From Blakeslea trispora (taxonomy: Eukaryota > Mucoromycota > Mucoromycetes > Mucorales > Choanephoraceae), in contig JAIWNE010000072.1 of assembly GCA_025331445.1 (NCBI GenBank), forward strand, positions 101,488 through 165,487: a DNA stretch of 64,000 bases, given 5' to 3'. The translations under genes and the position numbers were made by a program. Below, piece after piece: positions 24,121-34,700 of the stretch. Within the stretch, counting starts at the first letter, position 1, and each line of letters starts with the position of its first letter. The notes beneath the pieces were generated by a model. The model saw nothing but the letters and a program-made list of their open reading frames with translations, had not been told where the DNA came from and searched no databases.

Positions 24121-24229
24121 GGGGGAGGGACGACCCTCCCCCTCGAATCCCCTCCCATCTAACTAAGGCTTAATCTACTGATCCTAATTGGTGCTGACTG
24201 TGCGCATGGGGGAGGGACAACCTTCCCCC
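24121..24229. repeat. Two GC-rich hairpins, 87 bp apart
   Basis: GGGGGAGGG/CCCTCCCCC arms enclose ACGA (24121-24142) and, with one mismatch in the arm, ACAA (24208-24229). The same units occur at the Helitron 5' ends (31149, 55399, 55486, 55573). Here no Helitron terminus is recognisable. Bases 24250-24920 are AT-rich with nothing visible. Confidence 0.8.
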
Positions 24230-24921
24230 AAACCCCCTCCCAGCTGGTGTACAGCTCATAATTTGTTGCTGCTTACAGCTCATCATTTATGCATGATTGA
24301 ATTTTATTTTCAAGTGACTGTTTTTTACGATTCAATTATAAGCGGGTGGTGACTGTTGTTTAGGACACCTTATCATTTTAATATATCAACTGATAAATTG
24401 GTCCCTTTCAAAAAGACAATAATTTCTTTATAATAATATTCTTTATTTCTCTTCTACATATTTATTTTAAAATAATCATACATGAACAATACATCAAACG
24501 AAAGTTCTATACTCGCAAATATGGATATTGTTCTGTGTTGATACAAATTTGGTAATTTTATGGTATGACTGTTGCGATTGCAGTGTTATTATTTTGTACT
24601 TGTGAAATGATGCTCTGTGCTTAACGATTATTATAAAATTCAATTCTTCTGTTTTCCTCTATTTCTCACTTTTCTTTCTTTATTATTTTTTATCAAACTC
24701 ATTGCCTCTTTTATTTCATATATATTCCTTCTCTTATTACCAACATTTTGGTCAGTATAATTAACCCTTTTTCACTATATTCCATATCTTAACCTATATA
24801 TTTTATATAGTTGGTAAATTGAATTTAAATAAAACTAAGAACCACAAATTAATATCACAATATTTTAAGCGAGAAGGGGTTTATTATCACAGAATCAACG
24901 ACACAAAGTATAGTAGGATAC

Positions 24922-25640
24922 ATGGCTCCTTCACACAAAATCAATTTTGGGCACTCGGGTGACTTAGATCCACCATCCGATGCCTCCAAATCACCTCACA
25001 ACAATAGGAACAAACCAACCAACACCTCATCTGACAGATCTTGGTCGAAGGTTGTATCCAAAAGAGTTCGCGAAGTGAGACACTCGCTCATTAATTCCTC
25101 ATCTGATAAGTTTTCGACCACGCAGACGGAAATGTCTACGTTCAAGTTTAACATTTGGATACCAGGACACGATTCTAATAGCGCCTTTGTCGATATGACA
25201 GGCAGAAAAGAATCTCTTGCTGACATTTTCCTTTTGCTCGCTCATCATATACCCTTCTTGAGTAAGGGCTATACCTGAGAAAGCGGGTAACCTCCGTTAT
25301 GTTGAATTTGTTTCGACGATGATGATGAAGTGGTCTCGACCTTTTGAAAGAGGGACTTCATTTTGCAGATGGTAATGTGGTCACTCCATTTAAAGAAATG
25401 ATTGCCCAATCTCTTGTTGAACCACGGAGCCACCAACAGAAACCATGATGGGATCTTTGTGGGTGACAATTGCATCCAAATCCCATTCACTGTTATAGTC
25501 TTTGATAGCCTTCTCCAAAAGACGAGAATCTCCAACCATTTTGACGAAGAATCTCCTACAGACCATTGTCAATTTTGGTGTAAGCCAAGTACTTTTATTC
25601 TTATTCTTTGGTCAAATAAACATTATGCCTTACTGGGCTC
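24922..25640 (+). pseudogene. Unrecognised decayed protein gene
   Basis: An open frame from ATG (24922) to 25278 encodes 118 residues: a polar Ser/Asn-rich start, then FKFNIWIPGHDSNSAFVDMT and GRKESLADIFLLLAHHIPFL. After the stop, pieces in other frames (FDDDDEVVSTFERG-like, LHFADGNVVTPFKEMIAQSL) appear to continue it to about 25640, so it is frameshifted. The layout resembles the N-terminal part of a retroelement ORF1/Gag, but I do not recognise a family with confidence. Confidence 0.4.
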
Positions 25641-25815
25641 ATAGACTGCCATATAAAATTTCTCTATGCCATCCTCTTCATATACCCTACTGTGCGAGAA
25701 AAGTATACACCAAAAAATACAGAAATGATTGATTCCATTGTAAACGATATTAATAAAAGGGTATTTTTTTATAGTCATGTGTGTCGCAGACACCGTCACT
25801 TCAATTTTGGGGGGT

Positions 25816-28800
25816 AGGGGACATGAAATAAAATACTTGAACTTCCGAAAATAAAAAATTTTAAATGCAGAGCGTTTCAATTTTAGCTTGATTGGCATAA
25901 GATGGTGTTTTTATTGGCATATTTAAGCATAGTATTTGATATGAAATGTTAGCATACATTATTAAATAAGTGAATAATAGTAGTTATGAGCATATAATGG
26001 GCATAAAATGAATGTGTCATGCAATAAGCATAGAGTGAGATCGGCATATATTGGAAGAAATCTAGTACTCAAACATAGAGTTGGAGATATGCTCTCCTAC
26101 TTGATTTAAAGAGTACTTCTTTCTTATACAGCCTTACTCAATTATTTGTGCTGCCTCTTCGCAAGTAATACCCTTTTCCATAAATGCTTTCTCGATTTCC
26201 TAAAATTAGGCAATCTTCTAAGGAAAAATCTTGACTCAGTTTTGGAACCTTAACTTCGCCACTTTACATTAGAGGTCTCTTCAAAAGACTTAACTGAGGG
26301 GCCACCTTCAATTCCAACGGAATACTCTCTCCAAAGGTCTGTAACTGTTACCAAGTTTCTCTTCATCTTATAAGTGGGCACTTCGTTTTCAGAACTGGTA
26401 ATAGCACGTGTATTCAAGCTCACCGTTGGAGCATTTGATAGAAGAGAAGAGGCAGAAAGAGATGGTATGCTTCTTGGTTCTGAAGGGGCATCGCCTTGTC
26501 TCACTTGTATCGATGCTTGCAATAAGGCGTCCGCCAAGAGAGTCCTGTTGGAGAGCTGCATGTTTCTTATGTTATCCAAGTTGTGATGTATCTTGGAATC
26601 AAACATGCTCAAGGTAGTATTAACTGCATCAAATCCAGCCTTCATTACAGCAGCCATTTCAGGCATCAGAACTTCTAGATGCTGACTCATACTAAACTTG
26701 CTATCATTTGTGGTGATGCTTTGGCTCAATTCGCTTTCAAATCTCTTGTAAACATCAGTTTCGAAAATTGCATTGGTCCACATGTAATGGTGAGGATACT
26801 TTTTTTTCGACACTACGGAGTCTTATATAAATAGATGGGAAAATCGTTTAGTTATATTGCACAACAAGATGACTCTATTTGATTTCTTTTTTACCTGAAG
26901 GAAGACAGTTCGTAAATGATCAAGAACTTGAAGAAAGTTAGGACCAGCAATGTCTTCTTGAACCTCTTTGTTGAGGTACTTCTCTTTCCAGTGCTCGATC
27001 TATGGGAATACCATCTTTCTCAGTTCATCTGGAGGAGATACGCAATCACGACTGATGAAATAATCACCCTTCCGGGTGGAGAAACCTGCCAAGACCTTGA
27101 TGGCATCCACAGGCAGACCAGACAGATAACACCCAACCATTCTATCCGCACCCTAACGTCCTACTTGTCTCTGCTGATCACCCGAGACACCTTGATGGGC
27201 AATCATATTGATGGCACTCTTACTATTGATATATGTTACTTTGCTTGAGCTTATACCAACGTGGGTGAAAACCTTTCGGTATACCTTGGCCTGTTCTTCA
27301 TAAGTGATACAATCATCACCATTCTTATTGGGGAAGAGATAGCTATCGTAGCAAGACTTTCGCTCGGTGAAATTGGGAAAGGCCTTGTTTTCATGATGGA
27401 TTCTTGAAAAAATATTGTGCAGAAGCACCAACAGGACGAAGTTCAACATTTGCGTGTCGAAGGCAGGAACCATACTGAATCTTGCCATTTTTGTTTGTTT
27501 CATCGAAAGTGATGGTGTCAGCAATAGCGACGCACTCGGATACGCCTAGGTTTTCAAGCTACATACAAAAGAGATTGGGTAATTGAGCGCCCAAAGCAGT
27601 TTCACTTTGAAGAAGCATGGCATTACTCATTAGAAAACAACCACGGTTTCGAATTGCAGTAATGCTGTTTTCGGTGAAGAAAAACTCATTGACCTTGATC
27701 AATTCGTCGCTGGTATAGCCATCGTTAAGAGTATTTTTGCCATGATCTTCATACTCATCACGCTTGCGCTTTGTTTCTTTTTTACATTGGTGTCAAAAAA
27801 ACGCTTGACAACACTACCTTTAGGATGACCATGGTTATTAAATCCCAAGTCTTTTTATTGATTGTATAAATCAACAACAGCCTTGATGTAGGCCAAGATT
27901 GATTCATGACCTAAAGGAACAAGGTACCATCTGACTTCTTTTGCTTGTTCTTTCCTCGAGCCATCACAAAAGTCTTGAGGAATAAAGCCAACTTTTCATC
28001 GTACACAGTTTTTCCATTAGCAAAACCGCTTGATTTGCACCATTCCTACATAAAAGTTTGCAATTAGTAATTATATTCAGCACTTTACTATAAGATACAT
28101 ACTCTCCATTCTTGTTGCTTCTTTTCGTAAGCGACAGTAGTGTTCTTGGGTCTAGGAACTTGGTTTTCAGCAATAATTAGCTGAGTGTTTTGAGTCATTG
28201 CCATCTTGTTTTAACCATATTCTGGTGAAAAGAGTCTTCAGAAAGGCTGTTAAGATCACAAGTTAAAGATACGCCTTGGCTTTTAGAAGACACGGCATTC
28301 TGAATAGCACGGGGATCATAAGATGATGAAGAAGCTTCGCAGTTGTTGTTCATTTTCAGGTTTAATAAGATTTTATAAGAAGAGAAATTGAGATAGAGAA
28401 CAAGAACAAAATTAACAATTAAGCACTATATTTATATTCAACACATTTCACTTGTCCTTTCAAATTGATACAAAGCATTCTATAGATAGGTCTTAAGAAA
28501 AACAATTACATTTATTAAAGACAATATGATCAAAAAGACCTGAGTTTGTATGCTTTATTGCTCAATTTGTTGTTGATTTATTAATGCAATTTGTGAATTC
28601 AATTAACATGTCAAAATCTGTACTCCGTCAAACAAAAAAGGTAGGTCAACCCCCCCCACAGCGGTGGCTAAAGTATCTGACCTTTGCTTTCATTGGCTGA
28701 ACATAATACTCTTCTGAATTATTTAGAGGGAACATAAGTGACGGAGTAGCTGAGGTAAAATTTATTTTTTCATATCGGAGTTGAAAAAAAGGGGGTAAAA

Positions 28801-28845
28801 TAGAATACCGACGCGATGGGGAGGGAACATGAGTGGACATGAGGT
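25816..28845 (-). mobile_element. Decayed Crypton
   Basis: It is homologous to the element at 41247-44337, in inverse orientation. The 5' end (minus) has ACCTCATGTCCACT at 28832-28845; the 3' end has ATTTCATGTCCCCT at 25816-25829. These match the 14-bp direct repeat of the intact copy with one and two changes. Similarity appears to continue a little beyond both repeats. Confidence 0.8.
26131..28353 (-). pseudogene. Crypton tyrosine recombinase, dead copy
   Basis: It starts MNNNCEASSSSYDPRAIQN at 28353 and can be followed, with frame breaks, to AAQIIE and a stop near 26131. Well preserved parts are SYLFPNKNGD, SAINMIAHQGVSGDQQRQVG, GCYLSGLPVDAIKVLAG, HHYMWTNAIFETDVYKRF and the GCR1_C-like YKMKRNLVTVTDLWREYSVG. 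The catalytic HxxR of the intact copy (THINR) is YINS here, and the following tryptophan codon is a stop. It is therefore inactive in both chemistry and frame. Confidence 0.88.
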
Positions 28846-28859
28846 TATAATACTGTTGT

Positions 28860-29611
28860 TAAACGTTGAATTAAAACGAGTTGAAGAAGAAAAGTAACCT
28901 AAGAGCCGAACAAGACAAGAAGCAAAGATTTATGAGATCTTGTTACGAGCAGTGCTTTAGCACTTCATAATTATATGCTTTAGTGTTATTCTACTTCTTT
29001 TAGTTTATTATACTTATCTCATCTTATTTTCTTTCATATTATCCATCATCATCTTATTCTAAATATACTTATTATACTATTTTTTATCTATCTTACCCCA
29101 ATCTCATTTAAAACTCACATTTACATCTATCCATTCAACAAATCAAATTTATTATAACAATCTATCTCACTGAAAACTTTTCAATCTTCCCCAACATTCT
29201 TTGTATTTCACCATTATTATATTATTCAATTGGTTAACAACACCATCAGACTAGCAATGACTCATAAATTTACTTAACTTAGATCCTTTTAGATAAGACT
29301 GTCATCAATAGGATGAACAGATATAAATCTCAATTAGGTTTATTAAATAAACAAGAAGCTCTTTTCTCCCTCCAACTTTACTATATACTTTGACATTAAC
29401 CTTGCCGCATAGACAGGCGTTCTATAACTAAGACTTCCCTTGATTAACTGCTAATACGCTTAACCATTGTATTATTTATATATTCCATTTAACTTACTTT
29501 TCTTTTCACTTATATCTCTTCTTAAGGTTCGTTACCTAAACAACATGGTGCTCATCACATAACAATCGTTCCTCTCTTTGGTTCTATTGTATCATTGACT
29601 CTAACTCTTTA
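28860..29611. other. AT-rich stretch without recognisable genes
   Basis: No ORF, repeat or RNA gene that I can support. It lies between the decayed Crypton and the solo LTR. Confidence 0.5.
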
Positions 29612-30313
29612 CTGGTGTTACGCACAGGAATTTTCCTAGTACTCAATTATTTTCTGGCTTCTTTCCGCAGCTTTGAATCCAACTCTATATTTCCTATTTG
29701 GTATTTTACTCATTTGACAGCTCCTCTTGATCTCTTATTATACAACAACTTTATTTGAATCCTTCTCTGACATTCCATATCATAATGAATAGAACTTTTA
29801 GACATGTATTATTAATCCATACATGATGACTCATTAACTTGACTGTTTAAATTATTAGTTTGCAAGTCCAACATGACTTCTTTTAGAGTAGTATATAAAC
29901 TCTTTAATCTTCTTTTATTTACTTTACGCTTGGTTGTAGTTTGATATATTTACTACCTAATTCCACATATAGTTGTTAGTTCCCTTGATACTTATTACAG
30001 ATCATTGTATTCATGTATTACATCTCTTCTTTTATATTACTTTATTATCTCTACTTTACTTATATCTCTAGTCGGACGACTTAAAACCTGGTTCTCATTA
30101 CTTATAACCTTGCTGCCTGATTGCTCGGTTATACAGTCAGACCTCGATTTAGTCATACGGTTGGTGGAGGCAAATCCTATGACAAAATCAAATTATGACA
30201 AAATAAAATGATGTGACTGTATAAATTTTAGCAGTCACATAGTGTTCCTGAATCATAAATGCACAATTGTTTTAATAGCACTATTATCATTGCTCATTTG
30301 AGTACAAATTTGA

Positions 30314-31276
30314 CTAGCCGGCCTACTCGCTACGCTCGTTTAACGGTCGTCATCGCCTTCGGTTTGGATCCTGGTTCTCACTTTTATTACCCACACTCAA
30401 ACTTGCATGATATTTTGATGATAAAGTACTGTTTAAAAAATAACGATATTTCTTTTTACAAAAAAGTTTAGGATAGGTGATTTTAAGTTGTTTTTATTGA
30501 AGTAGAGCACCAATTTCTTGAACGTCAGCACATTGAGAGAATATAATATATAACTGGCCATGTCTGAATAAAGAAAAACGAAAATCAAATCTTTTTAATA
30601 GTCATGTTAAAGCTTAGCTTGATAGGAAATTGCTTTTTTGACAAAGTAAACGGATGATTACCTCCCAAAGTAGTAATGGTTATTTCATGAGTACTCTCGG
30701 TTTGCTTATAATCATTGCTCGGATCATTCATCATTGCAACTTCAAGGACTTACTGAACGAATGCTTTTTAAGATTAGCCTACAACCATTGCATAGACCTC
30801 TTTGAGGACCAAAATTTTTAAGTAGCGTTGTATTACACTCTACTTTTAAAGTTGACTTGACAGGTAGAAAATGGCCTGTGTTTGTTGTTTGTAGATATTC
30901 ATTTGAAACTCTATAGACCTCAATGTTATTGATGTTTTCATCAAAATAATCAGCTTTATCAGATGAGATTGAATTTACAGGCTATCTTGTATCAAATCAA
31001 GCAATTTTTCGTTTATAAAGTCTACAATGACATACCTAAATATAAAACTTACAAATACATACAAAAGGCTTCCATCGTCAAATACTTGGATGAAATGATT
31101 TTTAAGATGGACCTTTGCAATGAATTGATTCAACCTTGCTTCGCATGAGGGGGAGGGACAACCCTCCCCCTTGAACCCCCTCCCACGCTGGCTTAGGCTT
31201 GATCCAAGTCGGGGAACTAAATTCTCATATCACGTGATCGGACAATATTTAATTCGAAATTTCAGTACATATATGA
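30314..31276 (-). mobile_element. Short non-autonomous Helitron (inside the pogo-like element)
   Basis: On the minus strand it starts TCATATATGTACTG and ends GGCCGGCTAG, with host A before TC and host T after CTAG. Both termini match the 5.1-kb Helitron at 50599-55699. The inside keeps a decayed piece of the helicase C-terminus (compare 30540-30700 with 50830-50990) and one GC-rich hairpin (31149-31170). It is an internal deletion derivative. Confidence 0.88.
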
Positions 31277-31445
31277 TAAACTTGTCTTTCACTTTAGGAC
31301 AATGAGTTTTCTTGTTGTTCCTAACACTCAATCTCTGAACTGACATCTCAGACAGGTCTTCAAATTTTTTTGTAACTCTACTAATAGCGCTTTGACTAGA
31401 CAAGCAGTCCATGTTGAATGGGCGCTTTACCCAACAACACATCTA
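31277..31445 (-). pseudogene. Pogo-type transposase N-terminal fragment
   Basis: The frame reads FNMDCLSSQSAISRVTKKF, then RLSVRNNKKTHCPKVKDKF. This fits the helix-turn-helix DNA-binding start of CENP-B/pogo transposases, in which a SxSxVSRIxKxK-like helix is followed by a K.PKVEK segment. It is cut by the Helitron insertion and has no catalytic domain. The assignment depends on context (TIRs, TA) as much as on the residues. Confidence 0.45.
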
Positions 31446-32020
31446 CTCTTGAGTCTTTTTGGGTCCACAAGCGGCCATAAAACGAATTTTCAAGCGCTGT
31501 TTCTGATTAAACTTATCATGCATATTCTTTTCAGGCGTTTGCTAAGCATTGACAAGAACAAGAGGTGAAGCGTTTGATATGTTGTGCATAGCCACATAAA
31601 TGTTTTAAGTTTGTTAGATTAGACAAAAAAGTAAGACCAGAGCAAGAATGTCTTACAGTACAATGTATAATCACAGATTTTTTCTCAAAAAATCCGATTT
31701 TTTACTATTCTTTTGAACTTAAAATATAAAATATCCAATAATATTTTTTTAAAAGTTAAAATTCTGTCATACGGTTTCTGTAAATTTTATGACTATGACA
31801 AAATCAAAATTCAGTCATATTTACATACTACCGAGAGTTGGTGGAGCCAAATCGTATGACAAAATCGAGGTCTGACTGTATCTATTTGTTCTCTTTCTCA
31901 AGTTACTGCAAAAACAATTTTTTGTCCTGTAACACTGGCAAAATACTACTTCCGTCCAGTAACACTATTCCTTGTTCTTTAAAAAAAATAAATAAAAGAA
32001 AATTTAGAAAACTTAAAAAA

Positions 32021-32094
32021 TGATTTCTGCCAGACTCGAACTGGCGACCGTCTGCGTGTTAAGCAGACGTGATAACCAACTACACCAAGAAACC
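32021..32094 (-). tRNA. tRNA-Val (anticodon AAC)
   Basis: On the minus strand it is 74 nt. The acceptor stem GGTTTCT pairs with AGAAATC (one G-T), a D arm follows, the anticodon stem TCTGC/GCAGA closes a TTAACAC loop (anticodon AAC), and the T arm GCCAG/CTGGC closes TTCGAGT. A six-T run right after the discriminator A (32015-32020) is a Pol III terminator. No intron. It lies a few bases from the 5' end of the left LINE arm. Confidence 0.93.
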
Positions 32095-32185
32095 GCCTTT
32101 CTTTCTCCTTTTGATCACTTTTTTTCAATTCAAACTCCATTTTTGAAAAAAGCTCGACTTCCTCCTTATTAACCAGTGTATTTCT

Positions 32186-33601
32186 TTGTCAATTATTATT
32201 CCCCAATCTCGTCCGCACATTTTGGTACCCAAAGTGTCCCAATCCGACAACTCTAGCACATTCACCAACGCGATTCACGACATTTCGACATCTTCAACTA
32301 AAGATCTCGACTTCGAAGCCTCATCTACAAAGAACCTAGCATCAGAACCAGCTGAAACTTTGTCAGAATCTATCTCTGTATTAGAAACATCACCTATTAA
32401 AGTTTCAAGTCTCTCCGGTAAGCGCTTGCATAGTTCACTTTCGCCGCCTTTGATCCCTGCCGACATGACGCGTACCTTGCCGAGATCTCGAGTTGATGAC
32501 GTCAGCATCTCTTCGACATCTGCTCCACTTGAGCTGAACAAAGACGTTGTCTTTGACTTTGGTCTCTCTGTTGCTCCTTCTCTCTCTGGTGCTGATTCTT
32601 TGCCAGAGGTAAGTAATGTTTCTTTGCTCTCGTCGGCCTCTCCCTCTTCCTCTGCTCCTCCTGCTTGGTTTGCTGCTTTTCAGGCCAAGTTTGAAAAGTA
32701 TGAAGAGCGTCTCTCTCAGTTGGAGTCTCTTGTTGCTGAGAACTCGGCACTCAAGAAAGAGCTTGCCGCTGCTCGTGCCAAGATCTTGGAACTTGAGAAC
32801 AAGTCTGGTCCTTCTCTCTCTTTGTCCCCGTCTGTTGATGTAGCAATGGATGATGACTTGCTTCCTTCTTCCTTGCCTGCTCCTTCTGTCTCTCCTTCGG
32901 CCGCCGTGTCTAAATGGGCTCATGTTGCTGCTGCTGCTCCTACACCTGCTGAGGCCTATGGTAAGTCCAACAAGTCGGTTTCCTCTTTGGCTGTTCAGGC
33001 CAAGCCCAAGAAAAAGATCACGCCTCGCCAACGTAAGGCCGCTGCTCGTATCTTTCTTGTTTCTTCTCCGGCTGGCTCTTCAGTAGACTCACCTCTCTTT
33101 GAGTATGTTTACTTGCCAAACAAGTATCGGGACCGTCTCTCTGCTTTCCGTCATAAGCTGCGACTTATCGGATTGGATAACAGCCGTGTCCTTGATGTGC
33201 ACTACCCAGCTCGTAACGTTGTAGCTTTGCTCATTCACACTGCTTACAAGGCTGATCTTCTCAAGGTCATGGACAAGTATTCTCTCCCGGTCTTGACAGA
33301 CTTTGATCCTTTCTCTGGATCCAATGTCTTTGATCCTGCTTTTGCCTCTCTGGATGCCGATGCTCTCACTGCCAAGGCTCGTGAACTGCAACAAGCTCGT
33401 CTTCTTCGTGCTCTTGGCTATGTTCGTGAACAAACGCGTAGACTGGTGGCCTACGACTTTGTCCGTCAAGGTTGGTTGTCAAAGGAACAGGCTGGTACTG
33501 TAGTTGGTCCTCTCTCTTCTGTAGTTGGTGTTGACTCTGCTCCCTCTACTGATATGGAAATTGCCTTGGCCGGTGACGGTGAACCGGTCTCATCCTCTTA
33601 A
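32186..33601 (+). CDS. LINE ORF1 protein (left arm)
   Basis: A 471-codon frame with a Ser/Thr-rich start, a coiled-coil-like stretch (FEKYEERLSQLESLVAENS, about residues 165-205), a Ser/Ala/Pro-rich linker, a basic segment (AKPKKKITPRQRKAAARI), and a conserved C-terminal domain with SPLFEYVYLPNKYRDRLSAF and DNSRVLDVHYPARNVVALLI. There is no zinc knuckle. The same C-terminal domain is recognisable in the relic at 13052. The frame opens at a TTG (32186); the first ATG is only at 32465, so translation may start at a non-ATG codon. The stop TAA overlaps the ORF2 ATG (TAATG). Confidence 0.8.
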   Translation: MSIIIPQSRPHILVPKVSQSDNSSTFTNAIHDISTSSTKDLDFEASSTKNLASEPAETLSESISVLETSPIKVSSLSGKRLHSSLSPPLIPADMTRTLPRSRVDDVSISSTSAPLELNKDVVFDFGLSVAPSLSGADSLPEVSNVSLLSSASPSSSAPPAWFAAFQAKFEKYEERLSQLESLVAENSALKKELAAARAKILELENKSGPSLSLSPSVDVAMDDDLLPSSLPAPSVSPSAAVSKWAHVAAAAPTPAEAYGKSNKSVSSLAVQAKPKKKITPRQRKAAARIFLVSSPAGSSVDSPLFEYVYLPNKYRDRLSAFRHKLRLIGLDNSRVLDVHYPARNVVALLIHTAYKADLLKVMDKYSLPVLTDFDPFSGSNVFDPAFASLDADALTAKARELQQARLLRALGYVREQTRRLVAYDFVRQGWLSKEQAGTVVGPLSSVVGVDSAPSTDMEIALAGDGEPVSSS

Positions 33602-34700
33602 TGAGTACCAATCCTATGCCTTCTTATGAACCTATGCCCCCTTCCTCTCCTTCTACCTATGACTTTACTATGACTATATGGAATGCTAATGGTATTGCTC
33701 GTCAAGCCATTAGTACTGTTACTGACTACTTATATGACTCTTCCCTCATCTTCATCACCGAGACTTGGCTACTCTCTCCTCTTCGTTTTCCCACCTCTTG
33801 GCAACAGTATCATACCTATGGTCAACCTGTTGCTGACTCTTTCCGTGGCAAGATGGGTATCTCTCTTTTGGTCAATCCTACTTGTCCTTACCCAGTTACT
33901 CCTCTCCTTTCTTCCTCTCCTTATGTCTTTTCTTGTCAAGTCTCTACCTTTCTCATTCATTGTGTCTATGCCCCTCCTTCTCTGTCCGATGATGAGTTTA
34001 TGTCTCTCATTATGTCTCTCCCTTCTCGTACTCATGCCTCTCAGACCAACGCATTCATCTGTGGCGATTTGAATGCGCGTAGTGTTCCTCTTCTTGGTGA
34101 CTCTCGAAGTAACACTCGTGGTACTCGTCTGGCCGAATGGGTTGAGGAAGCTGGTCTTTTCTGTTGGAACTCTCTCTTGGCAAAAGGTGTTCCAACTCTG
34201 TTCTCTCAAAGTCGCATGGCTAACTCTCAGCCTGGTCACTCCAGTTGGAGTAGCGTAATTGACCTCTTTATCAGCTTTGATGATCTAGTTGCTCCTTCTC
34301 TTGTTGTCCGTGATGCCGGCCTTGGTTCTGACCATGTTCCTGTCTCTCTGTCTTGCTCTCTGTCTTCTCTGCCTCCTGCACCAGTTGCTCATCCGCGTCT
34401 TTTATGGAAACTGTCTTGTCTGGATGATCACAAGAGTGTAGAGCTGTATCAGTCTCTTTTCAGGTTGCATAGCGCACCTATCAAAAATACACTCTTGGCA
34501 GAAGTTAAGTATTCTATTTGTCAAGCCTTCGGGCAACATAGCAGTCGTACCTCTACTCACGCAGCTCTCCCAACTGAAAGGGTTATCCCTGATGTTGATT
34601 CTATTGCTAGTAGCCTCACTGATACCATCCACCGTTGTCTCGATGAGTCTGTTGGTCGCAAACAGCCACGACCTCCTGGTAACACCTGGTTCTGGACTTA
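33601..34700 (+). pseudogene. LINE ORF2 endonuclease part (left arm)
   Basis: It starts ATG at 33601, overlapping the ORF1 stop. Motifs of an AP-type endonuclease (EEP fold) are in order: IWNANGI, FITETWLLSP, HCVYAPPSLSDDE, ICGDLNARSVPLLGD, SVIDLFISFDDL and the catalytic-end GSDHVPVSLSC. After about 366 codons the frame runs into the mariner. The reverse transcriptase that must follow in an active LINE is absent, so it cannot retrotranspose alone. Confidence 0.88.

Larger units (their letters stand above)
30134..31878 (-). mobile_element. Pogo-like (Tc1/mariner) element relic
   Basis: Ends read CAGTCAGACCTCGATTT and its inverted copy, with TA on each side (30132-30133 and 31879-31880). Without the nested Helitron it is about 780 bp. 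A transposase N-terminal fragment lies on the minus strand. The CAGTC-AGACCTCGATTT terminus and TA duplication fit fungal pogo/Fot-type elements by family knowledge. Confidence 0.85.
29616..31934 (+). repeat. Solo LTR interrupted by a pogo-like element
   Basis: It starts TGTTACGCACAGG and ends CCTGTAACA, with CTGG on both sides (29612-29615 and 31935-31938). Without the pogo-like element it is about 572 bp and is the inverted counterpart of 7536-8114. No internal retrotransposon region is present. Confidence 0.88.
32101..34700 (+). mobile_element. LINE, left arm of the palindrome (3' truncated)
   Basis: It contains a 5' leader, ORF1, and ORF2 up to the end of the endonuclease region. It stops at the TA that flanks the mariner. 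The same sequence, inverted, follows the mariner at 36332-38935. Reverse transcriptase is missing. Confidence 0.9.

Noticed and set aside
32435..33031. 198-residue minus-strand frame within LINE ORF1, repeated in the other arm
   Set aside because: It is an Arg/Gln/Ser-rich antisense shadow of ORF1; its conservation follows from the duplicated sense gene.
33201..33206. CACTAC at 33201, and similarly at 6932 and 43303
   Set aside because: They lie inside intact coding frames with no inverted partner or TSD; chance occurrences.
33769..34239. 156-residue antisense frame in LINE ORF2
   Set aside because: Shadow of the endonuclease frame, without family motifs.
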